A DNA stretch of 64,000 nucleotides from Acetobacter cibinongensis (GCF_000963925.1 NZ_BAMV01000001.1:113493-177492); one strand, 5' to 3'. Counted from the stretch's first letter, positions 1-8,843 are shown. Notes: generated from the letters alone by a model not told the origin. Numbers and translations are program-made.

Positions 1-982
1 TTGTTGCCGTAGTCTCAGATGTTCTGGTGCGTTCGTTGTAGTTTTTGTCAAACCACTCACCAGTAAGCCCGACCCTGTGGCCGCCTGCAAAATAATGGCG
101 GATTTTACCCAGAAAACTTCCCTGATCATACGTTGCAGGATTTTGGGCAGTCCGGGTGCGGCCATACCCGCCTATGTTACCGCGGTTTCCGGTCTCACTG
201 CCGTTCTGGTATCCGCCTTGCAGCAGAAAGACGGTATTTTTGTATCGGGCGGCAAAAGCCTGATTAAGCAATGCGGCCTCACTCACGCCATTGTAAGTGA
301 GCTTGGTCAGGCCACCAAAGGTTTTACCGGGCTTGAGCAGGTCTTCTGGGTCCAGAGTGCGCAGGGCGATAACCCCGCCTAACGCCCCTGTACCAAAAAA
401 GCTGGAATCTGCACTCTTAACAACATCAATGGCACCAAGGCCGTTAAAGTCAAAGCTACTCACCCCACCCTGTGCCGAACTAAAGGACCCTGCATAGGCA
501 CCATCATTCGCCCACGGCATACGCACGCCATCTATGGTGGTCAAAATCCGGTTCTGGTCTAGCCCACGAATGTTGATACTGGAATTGCCATTGCTATAGT
601 TGACTGAGGCGTCAACACGCCGTGCAAAATCTTCCAGATTATCAATTTGCCGATCACGGAACGTTTTAAGCGTTGTTGTGGTGGTAAGCACACTGGCCTT
701 ACCCACTGCACTATGATCCTTGTCAGGATCAAATTTCATGGAATCCAGAATATCTGCTGTCCCTCTGACCTTTACAGGCCTCAACACAACAATACTGGAA
801 CCAGCAGACTGGGGGTCTTGGTTCTTTTTACCTGTATTAACCTGCGCAATAGTCCCTACCCCGGCCTGAGTGGAGGACGCCTGTGTTGCAGCAAGAGCAG
901 GTGTTGTACACGCATAAACCAATGCTGTTGTTGCCAGCATCCGGTAACGCACAACCCGAAAGGAAAGCGGCGGCCTTATCAT
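1..982 (-). CDS. TonB-dependent haem/haemoglobin-type receptor, N-terminal part
   Basis: The minus strand stays open from an ATG at 982 to the left window edge with no stop, so this is the first ~327 residues of a larger outer-membrane receptor that continues outside. Residues 1-30 form a signal peptide (hydrophobic stretch ending ALAA). The plug domain follows, with the typical line INIRGLDQNRILTTIDGVRM near residue 130 and an SSFFGTGALGGV segment near 180. The later part begins the beta-barrel (GGYQNGSE, GEWFDKNYNERT). The plug pattern fits the haemoglobin/haem receptor group, and the divergent haem oxygenase and nearby hmu genes agree with that, but the substrate is inferred. There is no alternative in-frame start just upstream. 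Fur-like motifs lie in the promoter region it shares with the haem oxygenase. Confidence 0.88.
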   Translation of the reverse strand, partial: MIRPPLSFRVVRYRMLATTALVYACTTPALAATQASSTQAGVGTIAQVNTGKKNQDPQSAGSSIVVLRPVKVRGTADILDSMKFDPDKDHSAVGKASVLTTTTTLKTFRDRQIDNLEDFARRVDASVNYSNGNSSINIRGLDQNRILTTIDGVRMPWANDGAYAGSFSSAQGGVSSFDFNGLGAIDVVKSADSSFFGTGALGGVIALRTLDPEDLLKPGKTFGGLTKLTYNGVSEAALLNQAFAARYKNTVFLLQGGYQNGSETGNRGNIGGYGRTRTAQNPATYDQGSFLGKIRHYFAGGHRVGLTGEWFDKNYNERTRTSETTAT

Positions 983-1002
983 TGCACATCCATTAATTGC
1001 GA

Positions 1003-1079
1003 TTAATAATCATTACCATTTTATGATGCGCTACGCATAAGCATTCGGCAAGCTCTTATTGCGCATGATTCTCATTTGC
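1003..1079. promoter_or_regulatory. Fur-like boxes in divergent receptor/haem oxygenase promoter
   Basis: Two AT-rich motifs resembling Fur sites lie between the divergent starts: AATAATCATTACCATT at 1005-1020 and GATTCTCATT at 1067-1076. The second motif is identical to a 10-base core in front of the haem-uptake operon (reverse strand, 5428-5437). Iron control is inferred from this match and from gene function. Confidence 0.55.
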
Positions 1080-1139
1080 GTTAAATATGCCACACTATCC
1101 TATGCTTGAAATACACCTTATGCCGTAGAGGTCCTTAAA

Positions 1140-1727
1140 ATGAATAAACCCTCTGATATACTCTCTCTTTCTCTACGCCTTAAAGAGGCCACCCATACGA
1201 TCCATGAAGATCTGGACAAAAGCATCATGGCGCAGGGTCTGTTTTCCAGCACAGACCGATACCGCAATTTTGTAAAACTCCAGTACCAATTTCACAGAGA
1301 TATCAACGTGCTTTATCATCATACCCAACTTGTCGAGATCATCCCCGACCTAAGTGCCAGAAATCGTTATGCACAGATTTGTCTGGATATGGACGACCTA
1401 GACCTCTCTTTAGCCTCCACACCAAAGCCGATAGACGCCGAAGAGGCATCAAGTGCTATTGGTTGGCTATATGTTGCCGAAGGATCCAAACTGGGCGCTA
1501 ATTTTTTAATAAAACTGGCTAAAAAACTTGGCTTTAATGAAGCTTTTGGTGCCCGTCACCTGGCTGCTGATCCAGGTGGACGAGGATCATCCTGGAATGC
1601 GTTTAAAAGTGCTATTGATCATGCTGGGTTTGACCCCGCTCTGGCAGCAGAAGGAGCACAGGCAGGTTTCTTACGCGTTAAGAGTTATCTTCTTGCAGCC
1701 AATGATAAACATAACGCGCCTGCCTAA
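1140..1727 (+). CDS. Biliverdin-producing haem oxygenase
   Basis: A 195-residue cytoplasmic haem oxygenase of the PigA/HemO/BphO type, which opens haem to biliverdin, CO and ferrous iron. The N-terminal helix carries the expected proximal ligand in LKEATHTIHEDLD (His22), and the distal helix shows the family signature GWLYVAEGSKLGANFL around residues 105-120. Length matches the bacterial family (about 190-210). It is divergent from a TonB receptor and faces the hmu haem-import operon, so its likely job is iron release from imported haem. No phytochrome gene is seen nearby, which argues against a chromophore-supply role. Fur-like boxes upstream suggest repression by iron. Confidence 0.9.
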   Translation: MNKPSDILSLSLRLKEATHTIHEDLDKSIMAQGLFSSTDRYRNFVKLQYQFHRDINVLYHHTQLVEIIPDLSARNRYAQICLDMDDLDLSLASTPKPIDAEEASSAIGWLYVAEGSKLGANFLIKLAKKLGFNEAFGARHLAADPGGRGSSWNAFKSAIDHAGFDPALAAEGAQAGFLRVKSYLLAANDKHNAPA

Positions 1728-1732
1728 AGTTG

Positions 1733-1770
1733 TAAAAATGGCCTGAAAATACGCTTTATTTCAGGCCATT
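1733..1770 (-). terminator. Rho-independent terminator of the haem-uptake operon
   Basis: Twelve-base inverted arms AATGGCCTGAAA (1737-1748) and TTTCAGGCCATT (1759-1770) enclose a 10-base loop. Read on the minus strand the stem is followed by a run of T, as expected for a terminator of the operon ending at 1803. It may also stop plus-strand haem oxygenase transcripts. Confidence 0.75.
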
Positions 1771-1802
1771 AAAACATTGGTTTTCTAAAATATAGGCCGG
1801 TA

Positions 1803-2123
1803 TCAGACTGTTACGTCCTGCAATACGGTAAAGCCTTCAAAAACCGGCGGTCCAGCCGTTAGCACACGTCCCTGCCCCGCTCCCGCATGCGCCTGACGGA
1901 ACTGATCTGACTGCGTCCAGCCCACAAAGGCATCATATGATTCCCATAGGGTGTGAGACGCATAAAGGCGCACCCCATCTTTTTCTGGTCCTTGTAAAAA
2001 CTGGAAGCTGATGAATCCTGGAACAGTTTTTAATAAAACTTCTCGGTCTAGCCAGCGCTTCTGGAATGCTTCTTCATTTTCCGGCGCCACCAAAAATCTG
2101 TTCATTGCGATATAGTGGGACAT
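1803..2123 (-). CDS. IsdG/HmoA-like haem-degrading monooxygenase (distal copy)
   Basis: A 106-residue antibiotic-biosynthesis-monooxygenase (ABM) fold protein with ferredoxin-like alpha/beta repeats. It opens with YIAMNRFLV and continues RWLDREVLLKTVPGF and HTLWESYDAFVGWTQSDQF, the pattern of HmoA/IsdG-like haem monooxygenases. It is the last gene of the hmu operon, 15 bases after hmuV and just before a strong terminator. It is clearly paralogous to the first gene of the same operon (shared AMNRF, RWLDREVLLKT-PGF and FxxAH blocks). It is predicted to degrade imported haem in the cytoplasm. The reaction product cannot be told from sequence. Confidence 0.82.
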   Translation of the reverse strand: MSHYIAMNRFLVAPENEEAFQKRWLDREVLLKTVPGFISFQFLQGPEKDGVRLYASHTLWESYDAFVGWTQSDQFRQAHAGAGQGRVLTAGPPVFEGFTVLQDVTV

Positions 2124-2138
2124 AGTCTTTTTCTTTCC

Positions 2139-2954
2139 CTAGCTGTGATTGGAAAACATGTTGTGTGGTAGAATATAGGGCTTTCCTGTCGTCTCATGCC
2201 TGCACACCTGACCATTCTGCAAGCCAAAGACGTGGCTTGCCAATTCATTGGTCAAAACTTGCTCAGGAGCCCCCTCGGCATGAATTCGCCCTTCATGCAC
2301 CACAATAATTCGATCTGCACAGGCCGCTGCCCAATTCAGATCGTGAATAACCAGCACTACACCACCACCCCGCCGAGCATGAGCACGTGCCAGATCAAGC
2401 ACCAGATGCTGCCGGGACAAATCCTGAGCAGAAATCGGCTCATCCAACAACAGAAAACCCGGCTGTTTGTCCGTATCATGCACTGCGGCTTCCAGTTGCA
2501 TCATAACTCGTGCCAGATGAGCCCGTTGGCGCTCCCCACCGGATAAGCCCATAATATCACGCTCAGCAAACGCTCCCAGCCCCACGCGCTCCAAGAGCAA
2601 ACCAGCCAACTCCAGCCGAGCCGAGGCCATCATGTGCGGTGCGGATACTCGTCCCCCCATTGCCACCAGATCACGCACTGTAAACCGGGCACGGAGAGCA
2701 CTTTCTTGCGTCAACATTGCCCGGCTACTGGCCAGATGTGCTGGTGAGAGCACCGCTATGGGCACATTGTTCAAACGTACCTCGCCGCCCGTTGTGGGTA
2801 ACAGGCCACTTGCAAGACGAAGCACCGTGCTTTTGCCTGCACCATTTGGGCCAATAATGGCCGTAACCTGCCCCGGTACAAAAGCCAGCGAGGCCTCATG
2901 CACTATCGTTTTACCACCTGCGCACCAACTTGCGCTGTGCAAGGATAATATCAC
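2139..2954 (-). CDS. hmuV: Haem ABC transporter ATP-binding protein HmuV
   Basis: A 271-residue ABC ATPase. Visible motifs are Walker A GPNGAGKST near residue 36, the signature LSGGERQRAHLARV near 137, Walker B LLLDEP near 168, and the switch histidine in VLVIHDLNWA. The order and sequence match the FecE/HmuV subclass that powers haem and siderophore import. The start overlaps the hmuU stop by four bases (translational coupling). It works with HmuU and HmuT to move haem from periplasm to cytoplasm. Substrate assignment rests on the flanking haem monooxygenases and on similarity to HmuV rather than FecE. Confidence 0.9.
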   Translation of the reverse strand: MILSLHSASWCAGGKTIVHEASLAFVPGQVTAIIGPNGAGKSTVLRLASGLLPTTGGEVRLNNVPIAVLSPAHLASSRAMLTQESALRARFTVRDLVAMGGRVSAPHMMASARLELAGLLLERVGLGAFAERDIMGLSGGERQRAHLARVMMQLEAAVHDTDKQPGFLLLDEPISAQDLSRQHLVLDLARAHARRGGGVVLVIHDLNWAAACADRIIVVHEGRIHAEGAPEQVLTNELASHVFGLQNGQVCRHETTGKPYILPHNMFSNHS

Positions 2955-4003
2955 GCCGGTACCTCACGCTCGTGCGCACGTGTGAGTAGCCAGACAAAGA
3001 CAGGTGTACCCAAAACTGCGGTAACAATTCCCACAGGCACATCTGCTGGCATGGCAATAATGCGTGCCAACGTATCTGCCGCAATTAATAACGCAGCGCC
3101 CAGCAGCGCACTTCCTGGCAGCACAAGACGATGGTCGGGACCAGTTACCAGCCTGATCAGGTGAGGTACAACAACCCCGACAAACCCGATCGCCCCAACA
3201 AAAGACACCGTAGGGCCAACACTGCACGCAACAAGCAGCATAGCTAGGCGCTTAATACGCTCCACGGGGTACCCCATAAGCCGCGCGTCATTTTCCCCAA
3301 GCAATAGAGCATTCAAAGGCGTGGCTAACCCTGCTGTTATCCATACCGCGACCAGTAAAAACGGGCATAAAATGCCAATGCGCGACCACGTTGCACCAGC
3401 AAAACTCCCCATGGTCCAAAACGTCAGATCTCTTAAAGCTGTGTCATTCGCGCGAAAAATAAGAATGCCCGTTAAGGCACCCGCAAACGCACCCAGTGCC
3501 ACGCCCGCCAGCAGAATCATGCTGACAGATGTCATGCCGCCACGCGTCGCAAACCGGTAAAGCAGCCACGCTGCCGCAAAACTCCCCAATGTACCCGCTA
3601 TAGGTACGAACCAAGCTGAACCTGTTATAAAAGCGTGTATGCCCGCGCCCGCCACATCCAGCCCAGCACCCCCAAGAACAATCATACAGGCTGTTGCCAA
3701 GGCAGCCCCGGATGAGACGCCGATTAATCCCGGATCCGCCAACGGATTTCTAAAAAGCCCTTGCATAACAGCGCCGGCAACAGCCAAAGCAGCTCCCGTT
3801 AACCCGGCCATAACTACACGGGGCCCACGGATCTGGGTTAAGACAATGCGGTCGGCATAACCGTTTCCGGGTGTATCGCCTTGCCAAAGGGCTGTGAGAT
3901 GCACTCCGGTCGCCCCGACATTGAGAGAAACAGCCGTAACAAGCAGCAACAATGGCAACATGGCGACCAAAAACAGAAAGGCACGCTGTTGAGCCAACGT
4001 CAT
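2951..4003 (-). CDS. hmuU: Haem ABC transporter permease HmuU (FecCD family)
   Basis: A 350-residue polytopic inner-membrane protein with about ten hydrophobic segments and FecCD hallmarks: GPRVVMAGLTGAALAVAGAVMQGLFRNPLADPGLIGVSSGA-type sequence at residues 59-100 and GFVGVVVPHLIRL near 270. Length is normal for the family. The start overlaps the hmuT stop and the end overlaps the hmuV start, both by four bases, so the three are coupled. It forms the homodimeric channel for haem import together with HmuV. Confidence 0.92.
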   Translation of the reverse strand: MTLAQQRAFLFLVAMLPLLLLVTAVSLNVGATGVHLTALWQGDTPGNGYADRIVLTQIRGPRVVMAGLTGAALAVAGAVMQGLFRNPLADPGLIGVSSGAALATACMIVLGGAGLDVAGAGIHAFITGSAWFVPIAGTLGSFAAAWLLYRFATRGGMTSVSMILLAGVALGAFAGALTGILIFRANDTALRDLTFWTMGSFAGATWSRIGILCPFLLVAVWITAGLATPLNALLLGENDARLMGYPVERIKRLAMLLVACSVGPTVSFVGAIGFVGVVVPHLIRLVTGPDHRLVLPGSALLGAALLIAADTLARIIAMPADVPVGIVTAVLGTPVFVWLLTRAHEREVPA

Positions 4004-5001
4004 GCAGGGTGTTCCACCGCTGCCAGCATTTTGGCTAAATCAAGTGCCGCCTGTGGCGTACGCGGCCCAAAACCCAGCAAACGCTCCCCCTCCATCGCTA
4101 TAAAAGCGTGGTGCTGCCCTGCTGGCGTAAGCTTAAAACCGGCGTCATCCTGAAGGGTTGAGCGGATAGAGGCCGCAGTTTGATCCATGAGCAAGACAAC
4201 ATCGGGCCGCAGTGCCATCAGATTTTCCTGATCCACAATTTTATAGCCCTGCATATCACCTCCGGCATTAATCCCCCCAGCAAGACGGATCATGGCATCT
4301 GCGGCGGTTCCTTTCCCAGCGGCCATAGGCCTGTTGTTTGTCATGCGCATGACAAACAATACGCGCGGTGTGCCTGTATGCTTCGCTCGCCATGCCTCTA
4401 ATTGATGAAATTGCTCGGCAATAGTGCGGCACAATTGCTCGCCTTCTGCCTTAGCCCCCACTATCTCAGCCAGAAAGCGGGTGCGGCCTTCAATCGCATC
4501 GGGGGATGGGGTGGCGTCAACAAACACAAGTGGCACACCCGATGCCATAAGCTGGTCCATGGCGGCAGGCGGACCAGAGTCATTCATAGCCAGCACAAGG
4601 TCCGGCTTCAAAGACAACACGCCCTCTGACGAAATAGCCCGCATATAGCCAAGGCTTTTTTTCTCTTTCTGGGCCTGTTCTGGCCATGTGGAGGTCTGGT
4701 CCACAGCTAAAATAGCGTTTGACCGTCCAAGCGCATACAATGTTTCGGTTATCGGCCCACCAATACTTGCAATTCTCGTCGTCTCATTAAGAATAACGTG
4801 TCGCCCCCGGCAATCCGTTATACTACGGGAACCAGCGCTTTCTACGGTATGTGGGCTACCACCCTGCGCTCTCACCATGCGCGGCATACAAACTGCTGCC
4901 GCAGCAGAAAAAAATAAAGAGCCTATAAACCTGCGGGAGAATGATGCCCCTTCCTGTGGGAGGTCGTGGCTTTTGCTTGCTGCCTTATGCATTTTCATCA
5001 C
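4000..5001 (-). CDS. hmuT: Haem ABC transporter substrate-binding protein HmuT
   Basis: A 333-residue periplasmic binding protein of the FecB/HmuT class. An N-terminal export signal with a twin-arginine-like SRRFIGS followed by a hydrophobic run is visible at residues 22-44. The mature part contains ITETLYALGRSNAILAVDQTSTWP and the YMRAISSEGVLSLKPDLVLA segment typical of haem-binding HmuT. The first codon is GTG at 5001, with an AGGAG 8 bases upstream; an ATG at 4998 overlapping the previous stop is an equally likely start. It is the second gene of the haem operon and delivers haem to HmuUV. Confidence 0.88.
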   Translation of the reverse strand: MMKMHKAASKSHDLPQEGASFSRRFIGSLFFSAAAAVCMPRMVRAQGGSPHTVESAGSRSITDCRGRHVILNETTRIASIGGPITETLYALGRSNAILAVDQTSTWPEQAQKEKKSLGYMRAISSEGVLSLKPDLVLAMNDSGPPAAMDQLMASGVPLVFVDATPSPDAIEGRTRFLAEIVGAKAEGEQLCRTIAEQFHQLEAWRAKHTGTPRVLFVMRMTNNRPMAAGKGTAADAMIRLAGGINAGGDMQGYKIVDQENLMALRPDVVLLMDQTAASIRSTLQDDAGFKLTPAGQHHAFIAMEGERLLGFGPRTPQAALDLAKMLAAVEHPA

Positions 5002-5327
5002 GCAGCCTGCTCCTGCGCCGGGACTGTGCGGAGCACATCATACCCACTGAATTCGCGTTTTTCGAGCGTTAGAACGTCCCCTTGCCCCATATCTTTATGG
5101 GCTGTGTGGAAGAGCTTTGACTGACGCCATGCCTCGTAAGCGTCGCGGGATGCCCAAATGGTCTGGGAGGCATACACCACATAATCAGCGAGCACATCAC
5201 CACGCATAAACTGGATCATTAAAAATCCGGGAGCCGTTTTCAACAAAACCTCCCGGTCAAGCCAGCGGCTTTTAAACTCACCTTCTTTTTCCGGAAGGAC
5301 TTTAAAACGATTCATGGCAATAAACAT
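4998..5327 (-). CDS. IsdG/HmoA-like haem-degrading monooxygenase (proximal copy)
   Basis: A 109-residue ABM-fold protein, first gene of the hmu operon. The frame is open further upstream to 5420, but homology to the distal copy begins at MFIAMNRF, and the ATG at 5327 has a strong GGAGGGG five bases upstream, so 5327 is chosen. Shared blocks with the copy at 1803 are IAMNRF, SRWLDREVLLKTAPGF, ASQTIW and AYEAW. It probably degrades haem delivered by HmuTUV. Its stop overlaps the hmuT start. Having one copy at each end of a single operon is unusual. Confidence 0.82.
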   Translation of the reverse strand: MFIAMNRFKVLPEKEGEFKSRWLDREVLLKTAPGFLMIQFMRGDVLADYVVYASQTIWASRDAYEAWRQSKLFHTAHKDMGQGDVLTLEKREFSGYDVLRTVPAQEQAA

Positions 5328-5424
5328 TCGGCCCCTCCACACAGCACAAGGCCAATCAAGGGTGCGTTTGTTCAAACGCAGCACCGAGCCTCGCACATTA
5401 ACGTAGAGTGACATTTTCATAAAC

Positions 5425-5443
5425 GAGAATGAGAATCAATATC
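5425..5443 (-). promoter_or_regulatory. Fur-like box before the haem-uptake operon
   Basis: GAGAATGAGAATCAATATC on the plus strand closely resembles the 19-base Fur consensus and sits about 100 bases upstream of the first operon start. Its reverse-strand core GATTCTCATT recurs exactly at 1067-1076 in the haem oxygenase/receptor promoter. Repression by Fur with iron is inferred. Confidence 0.65.
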
Positions 5444-5647
5444 AAAATATAGAGAGGGATCTAAGTCACCAGCACTATCGCCCCTCTTGCTCGGAGATTG
5501 AAATGTCTGGCTTGAAACATCCTGTACTGCCAGTAGATCAAGTCTCCGTTAAAAGCCAGACCTATAAGCTCTCCATTATTTTTGGGCTGCCAGAAGAGAG
5601 TATGAAATGGTGGGGCGATGCCACTCGTGTTTGTGTCGTAAAACCGC

Positions 5648-5687
5648 AAAAAAAAACGGATGGTGGGACACGAGAACCCCACCACCC
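5648..5687 (-). terminator. Rho-independent terminator of the AIDA/Hint gene
   Basis: On the minus strand a GC-rich stem (GGTGGTGGGG paired with TCCCACCATCC) is followed by nine T residues (plus-strand A run at 5648-5656). It lies just past the stop of the gene ending at 5701. Confidence 0.8.
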
Positions 5688-5700
5688 GCTAGTCAATCCG

Positions 5701-8139
5701 TTAACCAGCCTGACGCAAATCGGTCTGGCTCTGCTCTTTCAGATAAGGACCGCTTGCCACCACCTGAAGCGAAAGTATGCTCGGCTCCATGCTGCTGCGG
5801 TTCTGGTTATCCAGCACAAGCATCGCGTCTCCGTTTGTCCAGCGATAAAGGGGAGATTCCACCTCGTGCCAGCCGGAAAGCTCTGTATCGGTAAGATGCG
5901 CAGTCAGGGCCACTGTTGTACGGGCGGTCTGCAAAGAGATATCACCAATCAGCACGCCAAGGGTACGACGATCATCGACAAACGGTCCGATGACATCACT
6001 CGGGCGGTTAGCGCGAGACATCAGCCTGACTTTACTGACACCGGCTGGAATCATGAACATGACACGCCCCTCTGCCTGACGCAGTGGGCGGATACGCTGC
6101 CCGAGGTCTGTCATCAGGTGCATATCGGCATCTTCAGTCAGTTGTAGCTGAGTGTCTGACACGCCAGCGCGCGCTGCAATGGCAGCATAAATCGGCGCGA
6201 CAAAAGCGCGGGACGTATCAAGCGGCAAACTATCCGACCCTGCCCCGTGCCCTGCACCACCAAAGAGAGCTGTTACCGTATTATTCTCAAACTGGTCACG
6301 ATTACCTGTATCCAAATAGCTTTCTGTCAGGGCGTCTTCAGCCCAGAGTGCCTCGTGGCTTTCCAGTTCAACATGATAATAGGTGTAGCTGTTAAGGGTA
6401 CGATCCAGCAGAATAGAGCTACCATTGACCAGCATACGGGCGGGAACCAGCTTGCCTTCAAACACCATGCAGTGTTCCTGGGTTACCAGGAGATCACGGG
6501 ATGGCACGCCATCTGCTAGGGCGTTTTCCCGTATCCGCACCAGCCAGTTTTCTTCCGGTACAGGCTGGCTGGATACAGTAATAGCGCGATGGCCCATCCA
6601 TTTGACTGGCATATCTCCCTTGGGGGTGGTGACCATATGACCAACCTTAAGGGCTTCTACCCGCGCAGTTCCCTCCGGTGTTCTGATCAGCGTGCCTTCA
6701 GCAAAGCAGGTTGTGTAGATCAGATCCCCATTATTGCCTGACTTCAGTTCATATCCATAGGTGTTTGCGCCCGGCACGTTCAGAGTATAAGTGCCGCCTG
6801 TTGTGTAGAACGTCACACCGTTGGCTGTGGTGACTACCTGAGTCACACTGTTACGGGGGATAGAAGCAAGCTCAATCGTGTCCGATGGAGACCAATTGGA
6901 AATCACGTTGGTTGGCATGGATGTGCCACTGATCACCAGATGTGCGCCGTCTCCTGCAAGGGAAATCACCCCTGTGCCCGCCGTGCCATTCAGGACCATC
7001 GTACCACCAGAAGACACAGTCTGAATTCCAGACAGAACTGCGCCGGAGGATATGACCACATTGCCGCCCGAATTAACAAAGTTCGGGCCGCTCCATGTGC
7101 CGCCTGACATGACTGTCACGGACGCACCAGAGCTAACCGTTGTGCTGTTGAGAATAGCGCCGCTGGAAACAATATATTTCACATTGTAATTTGCGCCCCA
7201 GACACGTGGGTCGTTAAACGTGCCACCAAATATAACCGTACCACCGTTGCTGGTGGTGATGGTGTTGAGTGAAGCACTTGTGGCGCCCAGATAAAGTGTC
7301 CCACCATCCAATGTCGCGGCGGAAACAGCCCCTTTATAAACATTGATCGTGCCGCCAAACCCAATTGTCTGGCTAACAACCAGCCCACCATTAACATTGA
7401 TGGTGTTACCGTTGGTCAGCGCGGTGCCATTACTATTTTGCACCAGACCATAATTGCCACCATTGCTTAGGGTCAGGACGCCGTTTGACCCCTTAAATGC
7501 AACTCCCGTAACGTCGGCACCACTCAGCGCGATGCTACCACCACTCAACACAAGGTTAGAACCGCTTGTACTGCCGTGCAAATACAGCGCGCCACCACTA
7601 TTAACTGTAGTGTTTGAAACAGACGCATAATAGGTTAGGTCAACGGTGCCGCCAGACTGTATAGTTCCGCCTGAAACGACCGCATTTGATGTAACATCGA
7701 TCCGACCTTCCAGCAAAGCGCCTGAGGCCGCTGCAAGTGTAGCTGAAGTCCCAGAAAAGTATCCACGACTTACGACAGCGCCGTCAGCTGCACTGATAAT
7801 GCCACTAGTATAGACATTTGGTATGAGAACTCTTGCACCACTAGCAGCGCTGACCACCCCCCCGCTCACAACGACAGAGACATTCGCTGTACCACCGTCC
7901 GAAACGAAACGAATGCCGCCACTTCCAACAACACCTGCAAATGAAGAGCCGCCGCTTGAAATATAATCCTTCCCGCCACCGCTAACGCTGCCATTGGCAA
8001 CAAGACCACCGGACAAGACAAACCGCTGCCCAGCGTTGGTCTGGTCCTGCGTTTTACCGCCGCTATATACAGTTTCTACGTCTCCGTAGACCAACTGATT
8101 TGATACCACCTGCCCAGATGAGACGTGATAAGTCGCCAT
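5701..8139 (-). CDS. AIDA-repeat adhesin-like protein with C-terminal Hint domain
   Basis: An 812-residue protein. Start ATG at 8139 is preferred over the in-frame GTG at 8151 because a GAGAAA run precedes it and relatives of this type begin MATY-VSSG. Roughly residues 1-470 consist of imperfect AIDA-like repeats rich in SGG (for example VVSSGGTV-type strands), predicting a beta-helix. A Hint (hedgehog/intein-type) domain starts at CFAEGTLIRTPEG (Cys 478 from the ATG) and contains VEALKVGHMV and LLVTQEHCMVFEG. A ~175-residue tail (SYLDTGNRDQF, GPFVDDRRTLGVLIG, ending GPYL) is shared with the Hint protein at 24492. No classical signal peptide and no autotransporter barrel are visible. It is probably surface or secreted, with a self-cleaving or linking role for the Hint part. 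The function is unknown. Confidence 0.8.
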   Translation of the reverse strand: MATYHVSSGQVVSNQLVYGDVETVYSGGKTQDQTNAGQRFVLSGGLVANGSVSGGGKDYISSGGSSFAGVVGSGGIRFVSDGGTANVSVVVSGGVVSAASGARVLIPNVYTSGIISAADGAVVSRGYFSGTSATLAAASGALLEGRIDVTSNAVVSGGTIQSGGTVDLTYYASVSNTTVNSGGALYLHGSTSGSNLVLSGGSIALSGADVTGVAFKGSNGVLTLSNGGNYGLVQNSNGTALTNGNTINVNGGLVVSQTIGFGGTINVYKGAVSAATLDGGTLYLGATSASLNTITTSNGGTVIFGGTFNDPRVWGANYNVKYIVSSGAILNSTTVSSGASVTVMSGGTWSGPNFVNSGGNVVISSGAVLSGIQTVSSGGTMVLNGTAGTGVISLAGDGAHLVISGTSMPTNVISNWSPSDTIELASIPRNSVTQVVTTANGVTFYTTGGTYTLNVPGANTYGYELKSGNNGDLIYTTCFAEGTLIRTPEGTARVEALKVGHMVTTPKGDMPVKWMGHRAITVSSQPVPEENWLVRIRENALADGVPSRDLLVTQEHCMVFEGKLVPARMLVNGSSILLDRTLNSYTYYHVELESHEALWAEDALTESYLDTGNRDQFENNTVTALFGGAGHGAGSDSLPLDTSRAFVAPIYAAIAARAGVSDTQLQLTEDADMHLMTDLGQRIRPLRQAEGRVMFMIPAGVSKVRLMSRANRPSDVIGPFVDDRRTLGVLIGDISLQTARTTVALTAHLTDTELSGWHEVESPLYRWTNGDAMLVLDNQNRSSMEPSILSLQVVASGPYLKEQSQTDLRQAG

Positions 8140-8843
8140 ATTTTTTCTCACTAATTAATGGTACAGCGCTACCGAAGAAGTAGCGCGACATTTTCCGCTC
8201 AATTCTTTCGTGGGCAGAAATGTTGTTCTCCTAAATTTTGATACAGATTGATTGATAAATAGTTTTGCAGATATTTATTTTTCGTAAATTTATAGATATT
8301 TTATCTTAAACCCTCATATGTTTCTGAATATCAAACTATTGTTTGTCAAAATTATGCAGAAACTAGGTTTCATTAGTTCGTTTAATATGTATTGTTTCGT
8401 ATTTCTTATTTAGAAAATTACGGAATTCAAAAAACTTGTTATCTTATTTTAATTTCTATTCTAAAATATAGAGACACAATAAACCAATCACTTCAATCGG
8501 TGTCGCTTCGGCGATCTAAGCTCCCTCACTAAGGCAGCTCAACCCTAACTCCAGAATCTATGCCGGATCTGCATTATATTTATAAACAAGCATTAATTTT
8601 AAATAACGTTTTAGGTAAAAAAATGCATACTAAAAATAAATAGGAGTAGCGTCATAATAAAGATGCAGCTTGCAAAATTATGCTGCGCCTTTCTCAAGGC
8701 AAACGTTACAATAACATCCTGCGTTGTGGAAACACTCCTCCGCCGTACGCTGACCAACACTGCTTCAATCGATTTCTGTTATCTAGTCCTGCTAGCGCTA
8801 TCACCACCACCGACAAAACTGTGCGCCTCTCTAGCAACCAACT
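8140..8843. other. Gene-free AT-rich region upstream of the AIDA/Hint gene
   Basis: No credible gene is visible here. About 8200-8480 is strikingly AT-rich with many TTTA/AAAT runs. A GC-richer patch at 8490-8560 has short inverted segments but does not fold into a tRNA that I can see. It presumably holds the promoter and a long leader of the minus-strand adhesin. The short plus-strand frames at 8663-8956 overlap the reductase gene and look like shadows. Confidence 0.6.

Noticed and set aside
5503..6147. 214-codon plus-strand frame
   Set aside because: It runs antisense through the terminator and the 3' end of the AIDA/Hint gene, with no motif.
8490..8560. Possible tRNA or small RNA in the AT-rich gap
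   Set aside because: There are short inverted pieces but no cloverleaf, anticodon loop or T-loop sequence could be assembled.
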